NCBI RefSeq assembly: GCF_900115685.1
Contig: NZ_FOXJ01000002.1
Span: forward strand, 124,001 to 188,000
Length of the DNA: 64,000 nucleotides
Reading direction: 5' to 3'
Source: Variovorax sp. 770b2
Lineage (GTDB): Bacteria; Pseudomonadota; Gammaproteobacteria; Burkholderiales; Burkholderiaceae_C
Shown: one piece after another, positions 8,558 through 17,025 of the stretch
Position numbering within the stretch: the stretch's first letter is position 1
Layout of the letters: each line of letters begins with the position of its first letter
Program-made: the position numbers and the translations under genes
The notes under the pieces: model-generated
Seen by the model: the letters and a program-made list of their open reading frames with translations, nothing else
Database searches by the model: none
What the model was told of the DNA's origin: nothing

Positions 8558-9172
8558 TCAGCGCGAGATCGCGAGCTTGACGCCGAAGGCGATCAGGAAA
8601 ACGCCAGCCAGCTTTTCGAGCGTGCCGGAAATACGGCGATTGGCACGGATGCGCTCGGCAAGGAAGTGCGTGAGCAGCGTCGAGGTCAGGCCGTAGAGAA
8701 AAGTCAGCGCCGCGATCGTCACGGCCATCGCACCGAAAGTGATCAGCCCCTGGTGACGGGCCGGGTCGACGAACAGCGGGAAAAAGGCCATGTAGAACAC
8801 GATGGCCTTCGGGTTCAGCAAGGTGATCGTGAATGCCTGGCGGAAGAAATGGCTCGGCTTGATGTTGAGGATGGGCGCCGAGCCGGGCTTGGCGAGCAGC
8901 ATCTTGATGCCAAGCCACGCCAGGTAAACCGCGCCCAGCCATTGCACCGCCTTGAATGCGGTCGGGTACGCAGCCAGGATGGCCGACACACCAGCCACCG
9001 CAGCCCACAACAGGCACTGGTCGCCAACGATCACGCCGGACGTCGCTGCCAATCCACCACGAATTCCACCTTTGCTGGTCGAGGTGATCAGCGCCAGATT
9101 GCCCGGACCGGGAATCAGGAGGAACAGGATGATGGCGGCGACAAACGCGCCGTAGTCAGCGATGCCAAACAT
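8558..9172 (-). CDS. LysE family amino-acid exporter
   Basis: 204 residues from the ATG at 9172, preceded by GAGG at good spacing; an ATG nine codons upstream lacks a better ribosome site. LysE/RhtB-type membrane protein with about six hydrophobic segments. The family signature LLIPGPGNLALITSTSKGG lies near 20-38, and NPKAIVFYMAFFPLFVD near 130. Expected to export amino acids or related metabolites; the substrate is not predictable. Lies between rsmG and parA, 18 nt before parA. Confidence 0.88.
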   Translation of the reverse strand: MFGIADYGAFVAAIILFLLIPGPGNLALITSTSKGGIRGGLAATSGVIVGDQCLLWAAVAGVSAILAAYPTAFKAVQWLGAVYLAWLGIKMLLAKPGSAPILNIKPSHFFRQAFTITLLNPKAIVFYMAFFPLFVDPARHQGLITFGAMAVTIAALTFLYGLTSTLLTHFLAERIRANRRISGTLEKLAGVFLIAFGVKLAISR

Positions 9173-9286
9173 GGAATTTGCCTCGAAGAAGAGAGCCAAG
9201 GGGAGGCGTCGAGTCTAAGCGAGGCCAGCGCGCGGAGGGCCGTTCGGCCGCCGGCTTTTGCCGGCGGCGGCGCATCTTTTAGGGAA

Positions 9287-9928
9287 TCAGGCGGGCTCTT
9301 TTCGCGCCCAGACGATGCATCGCTCGGCATCGAGGCCCGGAACCCTCAGTTGTTCCACGTGAAACACAGCCACTTCTGGCGGAAGAACGGCGAGTTCATC
9401 GCCGGGCATCTTGCCCTTCATCGCGAGCCAAACACCATCCGTCGCGAGCAAATGCTTCGAGCCGTTGAAGAAATCCGGCAGCGAAGCGAAGGCACGCGAA
9501 CTGATGACGTTGTAGCTGCCCTCCAGCAATTCGACCCGCGCGTGCAGTCCGCGCAGATTGGGCAACTCCAACTCGGCAGCCACCTGCTGGACAAAAGCGG
9601 CCTTCTTGGCCACCGCATCCAGGCAACTCACGTCGATGTCCGGTCGCATGATCGCAATGATGACGCCCGGCAACCCGGCGCCCGAACCCACATCGAGCAG
9701 CCTGCCCTTCTCCGGATATTGCCGCTGCAGCGGTGCGATGACGGCCAGGCTGTCGAGCAGGTGATGCGTCATCACGCCGGCCGGATCGCGCACCGCCGTC
9801 AGGTTGTAGACCTTGTTCCACTTGAGCATCAGCGTGCCGTAGGCCAGCAGTTGCTCGCTCTGCCGGTCGGACAAGGCAGCGCCGAGCGCCGCGGCGCCTT
9901 CGCGCAGCGTATCGATGGGCGCGCTCAT
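9287..9928 (-). CDS. rsmG: 16S rRNA (guanine527-N7)-methyltransferase RsmG
   Basis: 213 residues, normal size for RsmG/GidB. The SAM-binding loop is [17 protein letters not shown] near 75-91, with the conserved HHLLDSLA upstream and [10 protein letters not shown] near 142. It methylates N7 of G527 in 16S rRNA; loss gives low-level streptomycin resistance in other bacteria. ATG overlaps the mnmG stop (ATGA), the classic gidAB arrangement. A parS-like site (9351-9366) is embedded in the 3' part of the gene. Confidence 0.96.
   Translation of the reverse strand: MSAPIDTLREGAAALGAALSDRQSEQLLAYGTLMLKWNKVYNLTAVRDPAGVMTHHLLDSLAVIAPLQRQYPEKGRLLDVGSGAGLPGVIIAIMRPDIDVSCLDAVAKKAAFVQQVAAELELPNLRGLHARVELLEGSYNVISSRAFASLPDFFNGSKHLLATDGVWLAMKGKMPGDELAVLPPEVAVFHVEQLRVPGLDAERCIVWARKEPA
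9351..9366. promoter_or_regulatory. parS-like ParB binding site (15/16)
   Basis: TGTTCCACGTGAAACA differs at one position from the bacterial parS consensus TGTTTCACGTGAAACA. It lies within the rsmG coding sequence, close to the parAB genes. Confidence 0.85.
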
Positions 9929-11883
9929 TCTGCGGACTGCGGCTCGGTGGCTGCTTCCGTGGCGGCATCGCGGGCGAAGGCCTTGTGCCCGCCCTTGCGC
10001 AGATGGATCATCAAAAGCGAAATGGCCGCAGGCGTCACACCAGAGATGCGCGAAGCCAGACCCAGGGTTTCAGGCCGGTGCTTGTCCAGCTTCTGGCGTA
10101 CTTCAAAGCTCAGGGCCTTGACCTGCCCGTAGTCGAAATCGGCCGGCAGACGCAGATTCTCGAAGTGCGCGGCGCGCTCCACTTCGTCATGCTGGCGCTC
10201 GATGTAGCCGGAATATTTGGCGGAGATTTCGATCTGTTCGATCTCGATGTCGGTCAGCGCCGATCGGGCGCTGTACTTTCCGCCATCCAGCGACATCAGC
10301 GTTTCGTAGTTCACATCGGGCCGGCGCAGGAGGTCGGCCAGGTTGTATTCATGTTCGATCGCCTTGCCCAGCACGCGCTCCGACTCGGCAACCGGCAGGT
10401 TGCGGGGGTTCACCCAGATCGACTTGAGCCGCTCTGTTTCACGTGAAACAGCATCGCGCTTCCGGCTGAAAGCGTCCCAGCGCGCGTCGTCTACCAAGCC
10501 CAGCTTGCGCCCTGCCTCGGTCAGGCGCATGTCGGCGTTGTCCTCACGCAGTTGCAGTCGGAACTCGGCACGGCTGGTGAACATGCGGTACGGCTCGGTC
10601 ACGCCCTTGGAGATGAGGTCGTCGACCAGCACGCCCAAATAGGCTTCGTCCCGGCGCGGCAGCCAGGCTTCTTCGCCGCGGCATTGCAGCGCGGCATTGA
10701 TGCCGGCGAACAAGCCTTGGGCCGCCGCCTCTTCGTAGCCGGTCGTGCCATTGATCTGCCCGGCGAAGAACAGGCCCTTGACCGAACGGGTCTCGAAGCT
10801 GCTCTTGAGTTCGCGCGGATCGAAGTAGTCGTACTCGATCGCGTAGCCCGGCCGCAGGATGTGGGCGTTCTCCAAACCCGGCATCGAGCGCACGAGCTGG
10901 TACTGGATATCGAACGGCAGGCTGGTCGAAATTCCGTTCGGGTAGTACTCGTTGGTCGTCAGGCCTTCGGGTTCGAGAAAGATCTGGTGGCTTTCCTTGT
11001 CGGCGAAGCGATTGATCTTGTCTTCGACGCTCGGGCAGTAGCGCGGACCGATGCCGTCGATCTTGCCGGTGAACATGGGGCTGCGGTCGAAACCCGAGCG
11101 AATGATGTCGTGCGTGCGCGCGTTGGTGTGCGTGATCCAGCAAGCCATCTGCCGCGGGTGCATGTCGGTGCGACCCATGAAGCTGAACACGGGCATCGGC
11201 CCCGCCCCGCCGGGCATGCCGTCGCCGGGTTGTTCGGTGCACTTCGAAAAGTCGATGCTGCGACCGTCGAGCCGCGGCGGCGTGCCGGTCTTGAGCCGGC
11301 CTTGCGGCAGCTTCAGTTCTTTCAGGCGGGCCGACAGGCTGATCGCCGGTGGGTCGCCGGCGCGTCCGGCTTGGTAGTTGTCGAGGCCGACATGGATGCG
11401 GCCGTCCAGGAAAGTGCCCGCGGTCAGCACCACGGTGCGCGCGCGGAAAGCGATGCCCACCTGCGTGACGGCGCCGACCACGCGATCGCCCTCCACCATC
11501 AGGTCGTCGACCGCTTGCTGGAACAGGCTCAGGTTCGGCTGGTTTTCCAGGCGATGGCGGATCGCCGCCTTGTACAGCACGCGGTCTGCTTGGGCGCGCG
11601 TCGCGCGCACGGCCGGCCCCTTGCTCGAATTGAGAATGCGGAACTGGATGCCCGCTTCGTCGGTGGCAATGGCCATCGCACCGCCGAGCGCATCCACCTC
11701 TTTCACCAGGTGCCCCTTGCCGATGCCGCCGATCGACGGGTTGCAGCTCATCTGCCCCAGCGTCTCGATGTTGTGGGAGAGCAGCAGCGTCTTGGCGCCC
11801 ATGCGCGCGGCGGCGAGCGCGGCTTCGGTGCCGGCATGGCCACCGCCGACGACGATCACATCGAATTCTTCGGGGTACAGCAT
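9925..11883 (-). CDS. mnmG: tRNA uridine-5-carboxymethylaminomethyl modification enzyme MnmG
   Basis: 652 residues from the ATG at 11883, which gives the canonical [18 protein letters not shown] start; 14 extra upstream codons are possible but atypical. Dinucleotide-binding [19 protein letters not shown] at 10-28, [17 protein letters not shown] near 48-64, FLDGRIHVG and LKTGTPPRL are all MnmG hallmarks. It works with MnmE, using FAD, to install cmnm5U34 in tRNA. A perfect parS site lies inside the gene at 10435-10450. The C-terminal 15 residues are a poorly conserved Ala/Glu tail. Confidence 0.97.
   Translation of the reverse strand: MLYPEEFDVIVVGGGHAGTEAALAAARMGAKTLLLSHNIETLGQMSCNPSIGGIGKGHLVKEVDALGGAMAIATDEAGIQFRILNSSKGPAVRATRAQADRVLYKAAIRHRLENQPNLSLFQQAVDDLMVEGDRVVGAVTQVGIAFRARTVVLTAGTFLDGRIHVGLDNYQAGRAGDPPAISLSARLKELKLPQGRLKTGTPPRLDGRSIDFSKCTEQPGDGMPGGAGPMPVFSFMGRTDMHPRQMACWITHTNARTHDIIRSGFDRSPMFTGKIDGIGPRYCPSVEDKINRFADKESHQIFLEPEGLTTNEYYPNGISTSLPFDIQYQLVRSMPGLENAHILRPGYAIEYDYFDPRELKSSFETRSVKGLFFAGQINGTTGYEEAAAQGLFAGINAALQCRGEEAWLPRRDEAYLGVLVDDLISKGVTEPYRMFTSRAEFRLQLREDNADMRLTEAGRKLGLVDDARWDAFSRKRDAVSRETERLKSIWVNPRNLPVAESERVLGKAIEHEYNLADLLRRPDVNYETLMSLDGGKYSARSALTDIEIEQIEISAKYSGYIERQHDEVERAAHFENLRLPADFDYGQVKALSFEVRQKLDKHRPETLGLASRISGVTPAAISLLMIHLRKGGHKAFARDAATEAATEPQSAE
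10435..10450. promoter_or_regulatory. parS site, perfect consensus
   Basis: TGTTTCACGTGAAACA, an exact 16-bp palindromic parS, sits in the mnmG coding region about 1.1 kb from the second site in rsmG. ParB encoded at 6096-7037 should nucleate here. Confidence 0.95.
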
Positions 11884-12022
11884 TTGAATGAGGGGCGCAC
11901 TACTTGAGACGCGTGCGCTGCGCAAAGGGGCACCGATTTTAATCGGCGATGCCGTCTTGCGCCTGTTGTGTGGGCAAGCTAGGGGACAAAGCCAAACCGC
12001 CCGTGCCAGCCCGTGGTTATTG

Positions 12023-12055
12023 GATAGTTTGCTATATATTTAATAGCAAACTATC
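12023..12055. repeat. AT-rich perfect palindrome upstream of mnmG
   Basis: GATAGTTTGCTAT (12023-12035) and ATAGCAAACTATC (12043-12055) form a perfect 13-bp stem with a 7-nt loop. Between mnmG (start 11883) and the transglutaminase gene (stop 12060). No T-run follows. It is the longest of several GCTAT...ATAGC palindromes in the window. Confidence 0.85.
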
Positions 12056-12059
12056 GTTG

Positions 12060-12947
12060 TCAGCCGGCGCTTTCCACCAGTTGCGTCACCGGCACCGGCT
12101 TTTCGATGCCTACCAGCGCGCCGCTCGGAGCTGGCGCGGCCGGTGGGGCGACGCTTTCGTCCTGCAGCTCGCGCACCACGAGCTTCTTGTCAGTCATGCG
12201 CACCGCGCCGAAGATCGTGCAGAAGGCCACGTCCTTGGCATCGCGCCCCGTGCCCACGCGCACCAGCCGATCGACGGGCGCCATGCGCGTCGCGTCGAAC
12301 AGCACCCATTGCCCGCCGAGCCAGGCTTCGAACACCGCGTGAAAGTCCTGCGGCGGTTCGTCGAACCATACATAGCCCACCACCAGCCGCGCGGGGATGT
12401 TCAGCGCGCGGCAGAAGGTGATGCCCAGGTGCGCAAAGTCGCGGCACACCCCCGCGCGTTCCACGAATACTTCGCGCGCGGTGGTGGTCGAGTCGCTGCT
12501 GCCGGGTTCGTAGGCGATGCTTTCGTGGATCCAGTCGACGATCGCCTGCACGCGGCCGATGCCCGGCGGCAATTCGCCGAAGAGTTGCTGCGCGCAGCGC
12601 GACATCAGGTCCGACTCGCAGTAGCGCGTCGGCATCATGTAATGCAGCACCTCGTCGGGCACTTCGCTGACGGGCACCTCGCGCAGGTCCGGCGGCACGT
12701 GGACGTGCGAGCGCTGCACCGTCGCCCTGTAGCCGATCTTCAGCGGCCCCGGCTTCGCATCGAAGCGGATGAAGCGATTGCCGCTGCCCTCGTCGCAGAA
12801 CACCTGCATCTCGGTCGGCGGTTCGATGGTCAATGTCTCCTCTACCACTGCCTGCGCGCCGGAGCGCGCGGCCTCGATGTTGAGCAGCATGTGCGCGGGC
12901 GCGGCCACCTCGTAGTCGAGTTGCGCGTCGACATGGGAAATGTGCAT
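12060..12947 (-). CDS. Transglutaminase-like cysteine protease family protein
   Basis: 295 residues from the ATG at 12947 (MHISHVDAQLDYEV); longer frames upstream are Arg/Ala-rich and unlikely. An N-terminal beta-sandwich of bacterial transglutaminase-like proteins (about 1-130) precedes the core domain (about 140-250) with catalytic Cys in ERAGVCRDFAHLG, His in DFHAVFEAWLGG and Asp in VLFDATRM. Such proteins are peptidases or cross-linkers, often beside circularly permuted ATP-grasp genes, which are absent here. No signal peptide, so cytoplasmic. Substrate unknown. Confidence 0.85.
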   Translation of the reverse strand: MHISHVDAQLDYEVAAPAHMLLNIEAARSGAQAVVEETLTIEPPTEMQVFCDEGSGNRFIRFDAKPGPLKIGYRATVQRSHVHVPPDLREVPVSEVPDEVLHYMMPTRYCESDLMSRCAQQLFGELPPGIGRVQAIVDWIHESIAYEPGSSDSTTTAREVFVERAGVCRDFAHLGITFCRALNIPARLVVGYVWFDEPPQDFHAVFEAWLGGQWVLFDATRMAPVDRLVRVGTGRDAKDVAFCTIFGAVRMTDKKLVVRELQDESVAPPAAPAPSGALVGIEKPVPVTQLVESAG

Positions 12948-12958
12948 GGGTGTTTTCT

Positions 12959-13114
12959 TCAGGCCCGTCGTCGCCGCGAGCGGTGTTCGGGCCATTGCAT
13001 GACCTGCCATTGAGCCTGCGTCACGCGCAGCACCCGCAGCACGCGGTGCGCGGGGCTCTGCAGCAGCATGCCGAGCGACCGCGCCTGCGGCCACTTCGTC
13101 TTCGAGCGCTGCAT
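12959..13114 (-). CDS. Small basic protein of unknown function, coupled to DUF1328 gene
   Basis: A 51-residue frame starting [14 protein letters not shown] and ending in an Arg cluster. Its ATG shares one base with the TGA of the DUF1328 gene (TGATG), suggesting coupled translation, and the space is otherwise unused. It is rich in Arg, Gln and Trp with no recognisable domain. Evidence for expression is only positional. Confidence 0.4.
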   Translation of the reverse strand: MQRSKTKWPQARSLGMLLQSPAHRVLRVLRVTQAQWQVMQWPEHRSRRRRA

Positions 13115-13299
13115 CAGTCCAGCGCCTTCTTCACCGCGCCTACACCGAGGGCGGCGAGCACCACGAACAGCACGGCCAGCACGAGGAACAGGCCGAACAA
13201 CAGCTTGGCAATGCCGGCCGCTCCCGCCGCCACGCCACCGAAGCCGAGCAAGCCGGCCACCAGTGAAATGACCGCAAAAATGATCGCGTACTTCAACAT
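13114..13299 (-). CDS. DUF1328 (YtjA-like) small membrane protein
   Basis: 61 residues from the ATG at 13299, which has a good AGGAG seven bases upstream (CAAGGAGTATCGG). Two hydrophobic helices, [19 protein letters not shown] and [21 protein letters not shown], match the DUF1328/YtjA family of two-helix inner-membrane proteins, often stress-inducible and of unknown role. A start ten codons upstream is possible but lacks this ribosome site. Confidence 0.87.
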   Translation of the reverse strand: MLKYAIIFAVISLVAGLLGFGGVAAGAAGIAKLLFGLFLVLAVLFVVLAALGVGAVKKALD

Positions 13300-13490
13300 C
13301 CGATACTCCTTGCAGCGGGCCTCGCCCACCGTGCCGAGAGCTTAGGAAGGGCGCCACGCCTGCCCGATAGTCACGAGCCCCAAGCGGCCGTAGGACAGAA
13401 ACGCGACGACGCCAAACCCGCTAGCATCCGCGTCGGTTTCCCATAAAGATCAACCTCGTCATCCCATCCATTTCCCTGGAGCCATTTCGC

Positions 13491-14099
13491 ATGAAGCTGT
13501 ATTACTCGCCCGGTGCCTGTTCCCTCTCGCCCCACATCGCGCTGCACGAAGCCGGCCTCGCCTTCGAACCCGTGATGGCCAGCACCAAGAGCCACAAGCT
13601 GCAGGACGGCACCGACTACTACGGCATCAACCCGCTGGGCTACGTGCCGATGCTCGAACTGGACGACGGCACGCGCCTGCGCGAAGGCCCGGCCATCGTG
13701 CAATACATCGCCGACCTCGCACCCACCAAGAACCTCGCGCCCGCCGCCGGCACGCTGCAGCGCTACCGCCTGCAGGAGTGGCTCACCTTCATCGGCACCG
13801 AGATCCACAAGGGCTACAGCCCGCTGTTCAACCCGAACATGCCCGAGGAAGCCAAGACCATCTTCAAGGACAAGCTCAAGTCGCGCTACGAATGGCTGGA
13901 CAGCCAGCTCGCCGACAAGCAGTACCTGATGGGCGAGCACTTCAGCGTGGCCGATGGCTACCTCTTCACCGTGACCAACTGGACCAAGCCGACCGGCGTC
14001 GACATCTCGGCTTTCGCCAACGTGCAGGCCTGGCATGCGCGCGTGGCAGCCCGTCCGGCCGTGCAGGAAGCAATGAAGGCCGAAGGCCTGCTGAAGTAG
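13491..14099 (+). CDS. Glutathione S-transferase, beta class-like
   Basis: 202 residues. N-terminal thioredoxin-like domain beginning KLYYSPGACSLSPHIALHEAG, with the beta-class catalytic Cys10 region and VPMLELDDG / EGPAIVQYIAD glutathione-binding motifs near 52-73. The helical C-terminal domain (about 88-200) has SVADGYLFTVTNW near 150, the N-capping box. It conjugates or reduces substrates with glutathione in the cytoplasm. Monocistronic; followed by a hairpin array and a terminator. Confidence 0.91.
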   Translation: MKLYYSPGACSLSPHIALHEAGLAFEPVMASTKSHKLQDGTDYYGINPLGYVPMLELDDGTRLREGPAIVQYIADLAPTKNLAPAAGTLQRYRLQEWLTFIGTEIHKGYSPLFNPNMPEEAKTIFKDKLKSRYEWLDSQLADKQYLMGEHFSVADGYLFTVTNWTKPTGVDISAFANVQAWHARVAARPAVQEAMKAEGLLK

Positions 14100-14110
14100 A
14101 CCGAAGCGCT

Positions 14111-14234
14111 CAAGTCAACGTGGCTTTGCCACTTGACTTGATCACACACCGGGGCGGGCTGGGCGCGCCCCGGTGGCGTTCAGAAGCAAGCAGCGAAGCG
14201 GCCGGGCCCTCTACGGGAAAACCCGGACCGCTTC
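14111..14234. repeat. Three consecutive hairpins downstream of the GST gene
   Basis: Hairpin 1 spans 14111-14140 (CAAGTCAA/TTGACTTG outer stem, GTGGC/GCCAC inner). Hairpin 2 spans 14148-14174 (ACCGGGGCG/CGCCCCGGT). Hairpin 3 spans 14195-14234 (GAAGCGG/CCGCTTC with inner CGGG/CCCG). None has a T-run; they precede the true terminator at 14241. Confidence 0.75.
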
Positions 14235-14240
14235 AGCCAC

Positions 14241-14265
14241 AAGCCGCACGATGCGGCTTTTTTTT
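14241..14265 (+). terminator. Intrinsic terminator after GST gene
   Basis: AAGCCGCA (14241-14248) pairs with TGCGGCTT (14252-14259) and is followed by a T-run to 14265. Confidence 0.85.
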
Positions 14266-14313
14266 CGCGTCACGCTACGGGCAGCACTCCAGACAGCGAA
14301 GGAACCCAGCGCC

Positions 14314-15096
14314 ATGGCCGAAACCCCTCCCACCGTCGAACTGCGCGAAGAGATGCGCGGGCCCGTCATGTGGCTCACCATCGACCGCGAGGGGCGGCGC
14401 AACGCGATCAACGGCGCCGTGCTCGCCGGCCTCGGCGATGCGCTGCGACGCGCGAACGACGATCCCGCCGTGCGCGCCGTCGTCATCACCGGCGCCGGCA
14501 CGCGCGCCTTCTGCGCGGGCGCGGACCTGCAGAGCGGCACCTCCTTCAAGTTCGATTACGCCCAGCCCTACCAGGGCTTCGCCAACCTCTTTCGCCAGGC
14601 GCGCCTATCGACCGTGCCGCTGATCGCGCGCGTCAACGGCGCATGCATGGCGGGCGGCATGGGGATCATGGCGATGTGCGACATGGCGGTGGCCAGCAGC
14701 AGCGCCGTGTTCGGCCTGCCCGAGGTGAAGGTCGGCCTCTTTCCCGCGCAGGTGCTCAGCGTCCTCGACGGCCTGCTGCCGCGCCGCGTGCTGGCCGAGA
14801 TGTGCATCACCGGCGAACCCATCAGCGCCGCAGAGGCGCTCGAACATGGATTGATCAACCGCGTGAGCGACGACGTGGACCAGAGCGTCGAGGGGCTGCT
14901 CGGCCGCATGCTCGACAAGTCGCCCGCCGCCATCCGCCGCGGCCTCTACACGATGAAGAAGATCCAGGCGATGGCCTTCGAGGAATCGATGGCCTTCACC
15001 GAAAGCCAGATCGGTCTCTTCGCGCTCACCGAAGATGCGGCCGAGGGCCAGCTCGCCTTCCGCGAGAAGCGCAAGCCGCAATGGAGCGGCCGATGA
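14314..15096 (+). CDS. Enoyl-CoA hydratase/isomerase family protein
   Basis: 260 residues from the ATG at 14314 (GAAGGAAC upstream). Crotonase fold: GAGTRAFCAGADL near 57-69 forms the first oxyanion-hole segment and NGACMAGGMGIMAMCDMA near 107-124 the second; the GLPEVKVGLFP region near 134 carries the catalytic Glu. It would hydrate or isomerise an enoyl-CoA. Its stop overlaps the start of the AtuA-like gene (ATGA), pointing to degradation of branched or terpenoid acids rather than straight-chain beta-oxidation. The substrate is inferred from context only. Confidence 0.88.
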   Translation: MAETPPTVELREEMRGPVMWLTIDREGRRNAINGAVLAGLGDALRRANDDPAVRAVVITGAGTRAFCAGADLQSGTSFKFDYAQPYQGFANLFRQARLSTVPLIARVNGACMAGGMGIMAMCDMAVASSSAVFGLPEVKVGLFPAQVLSVLDGLLPRRVLAEMCITGEPISAAEALEHGLINRVSDDVDQSVEGLLGRMLDKSPAAIRRGLYTMKKIQAMAFEESMAFTESQIGLFALTEDAAEGQLAFREKRKPQWSGR

Positions 15097-16928
15097 GCGA
15101 CAGCAGCAACGCCGGCAACAACGAACGCATCGTCCGCATCGGCGGCGCCTCGGGCTTCTGGGGCGACAGCAGCGTGGGCGCGCCGCAGCTCGTGGCCAGC
15201 GGGCAGATCGACTACCTCGTGTTCGACTACCTCGCCGAACTCACCATGTCGATCCTCGCGGGCGCGCGGCTCAAGAAACCGGAGCTCGGCTACGCCACCG
15301 ACTTCGTTTCGGTCGCGATGAAGTCGGTGCTGAAGGACGTCGTGAAACAAGGCATCCGCGTCGTGAGCAATGCGGGCGGCGTGAATCCCCAGGGCTGCGC
15401 CGATGCATTGGCCGCACTCGCCAAGGAGCAAGGCATCGCATTGAAGATCGCCGTGGTGAGCGGCGACGACGTGTCCCCGCTGCTGCCGCACCTGCGCCAG
15501 GCACAGCCGCCCGTGCGCGAGCTGCAGAGCGGCGCGGCGCTCCCCGAACGCGTGCTCACCGCCAATGCGTACCTCGGCGCGCGGCCCATCCAGGCGGCGC
15601 TCGATGCGGGCGCGCAGGTCGTCATCACCGGCCGCTGCGTCGACTCGGCCGTCACGCTCGGCGTGCTGATGCACGAGTTCAAGTGGCAGCCCGGCGATCA
15701 CGACCTGCTCGCCGCCGGCAGCCTCGCGGGCCACATCATCGAATGCGGCTGCCAGGCCACCGGCGGCCTGCACACCGACTGGGACACCGTGCCCGACTGG
15801 CCCCACATCGGCTACCCGATCGTCGAGTGCAGCGCCGACGGCAGCTTCGTCGTCACCAAGCCCGCGGGCACCGGCGGCAAGCTCACGCCGGCGGTCGTGG
15901 GCGAGCAGATGCTCTACGAGATCGGCGACCCCGCGGCCTACCTGCTGCCCGACGTGACGGCCGACTTCACGCAGGTGCGCATCGCGCAGGCCGGCCCGCA
16001 CCGCGTGCGCGTACACGGTGCGCGCGGCCGTGCGCCGACCGCGAGCTACAAGGTCAGTGCCACGTATGTCGACGGCTTCAAGACCGCCGCGCAGCTCACC
16101 ATCGTGGGCTTCGATGCAGCCGCGAAGGCACGCCGCACGGGCGATGCGATCCTCGCGCGCACCTGCGAGCTCTTCGCGCAGTCTGGCTTCGGCCCTTACA
16201 GCGCCACGCACATCGAGATGCTCGGCGCCGAGTCCTGCTACGGCCCGCGCGCGAACGCACAGGCACTGCAGACGCGCGAGGTGGTGCTGCGGCTCGCGGT
16301 GACGCATCCGCGCAAGGAGGCGCTCGAATTGTTCGCGCGAGAGGTGGCGCCGGCCGGCACCTCGTGGTCTCCAGGCACCACGGGCGCGGGCGGCGGGCGC
16401 GCTTCCGTGTCGCCATCGATCCGGCAGTACGCTTTTCTGCTCGACAAGTCGCAAGTGGAGGCCAGCGTGAGCGTCGATGGACAGCGCATCGATGTGCCGC
16501 GCACTCTCGCACCTGCTGTCGTCGATGCGCCCCCGCACCGAACTGCCAGCGCCGCGCAACACGAAGCCACACCCGAGGCCCCTGACACCATCGAAGTGCC
16601 CCTCCTTCGCCTGGCCTGGGCCCGCAGCGGCGACAAGGGCGACACCTCGAACATCGGCGTCATCGCGCGCCACCCTGCCCTGCTGCCGCTGCTGCGCGAG
16701 CAACTCACCGAGGCCCGCGTGGCCCACTGGCTCGCGCATCTCGCCAAGGGCCGCGTCACGCGCTACGAGGTGCCCGGCATCGACGCCTTCAATTTCGTCT
16801 GCGAAGAAGCGCTCGGCGGGGGCGGCATGGCGTCGTTGCGCAACGACCCGCTCGGCAAGGGCATGGGGCAGATCCTGCTCGCGGTGCCGGTGCGCGTGAG
16901 CGCCGCGCTGCTGGCCCTGCTCTGCTGA
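15093..16928 (+). CDS. AtuA-like protein (DUF1446 plus C-terminal AtuA ferredoxin-like domain)
   Basis: 611 residues. The large N-terminal DUF1446 domain (about 10-460) opens with VRIGGASGFWGDSSVGAPQL and includes YLVFDYLAELTMSILA, RVVSNAGGVNPQGCA and ITGRCVDSAVTLG. A short linker leads to a C-terminal domain (about 505-605; LAWARSGDKGDTSNIGVIA, GIDAFNFVCEEALGGGG) that is separate in some relatives. The AtuA family is required for acyclic terpene use in Pseudomonas; the biochemical role is unknown. Coupled to the enoyl-CoA hydratase upstream. No acyl-CoA carboxylase or dehydrogenase genes of the Atu/Liu pathway are adjacent. Confidence 0.88.
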   Translation: MSDSSNAGNNERIVRIGGASGFWGDSSVGAPQLVASGQIDYLVFDYLAELTMSILAGARLKKPELGYATDFVSVAMKSVLKDVVKQGIRVVSNAGGVNPQGCADALAALAKEQGIALKIAVVSGDDVSPLLPHLRQAQPPVRELQSGAALPERVLTANAYLGARPIQAALDAGAQVVITGRCVDSAVTLGVLMHEFKWQPGDHDLLAAGSLAGHIIECGCQATGGLHTDWDTVPDWPHIGYPIVECSADGSFVVTKPAGTGGKLTPAVVGEQMLYEIGDPAAYLLPDVTADFTQVRIAQAGPHRVRVHGARGRAPTASYKVSATYVDGFKTAAQLTIVGFDAAAKARRTGDAILARTCELFAQSGFGPYSATHIEMLGAESCYGPRANAQALQTREVVLRLAVTHPRKEALELFAREVAPAGTSWSPGTTGAGGGRASVSPSIRQYAFLLDKSQVEASVSVDGQRIDVPRTLAPAVVDAPPHRTASAAQHEATPEAPDTIEVPLLRLAWARSGDKGDTSNIGVIARHPALLPLLREQLTEARVAHWLAHLAKGRVTRYEVPGIDAFNFVCEEALGGGGMASLRNDPLGKGMGQILLAVPVRVSAALLALLC

Positions 16929-17025
16929 AAAGCGCCATAGCACCAATCGGGACAACCGTGCGACAGCAGGGTTGAGACGGGGCGCTTAGCCTTGCCGCTG
17001 TTTCAACTCTGCTCCCTCCTCCACG

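Noticed and set aside
9200..9286. GC hairpin CCGCCGGC/GCCGGCGG after rsmG as terminator
   Set aside because: No T-run on the relevant strand; could be just a repeat hairpin.
14370..15092. Long upstream extension of the AtuA-like protein
   Set aside because: Arg-rich shadow of the enoyl-CoA hydratase; true start is the ATG at 15093.
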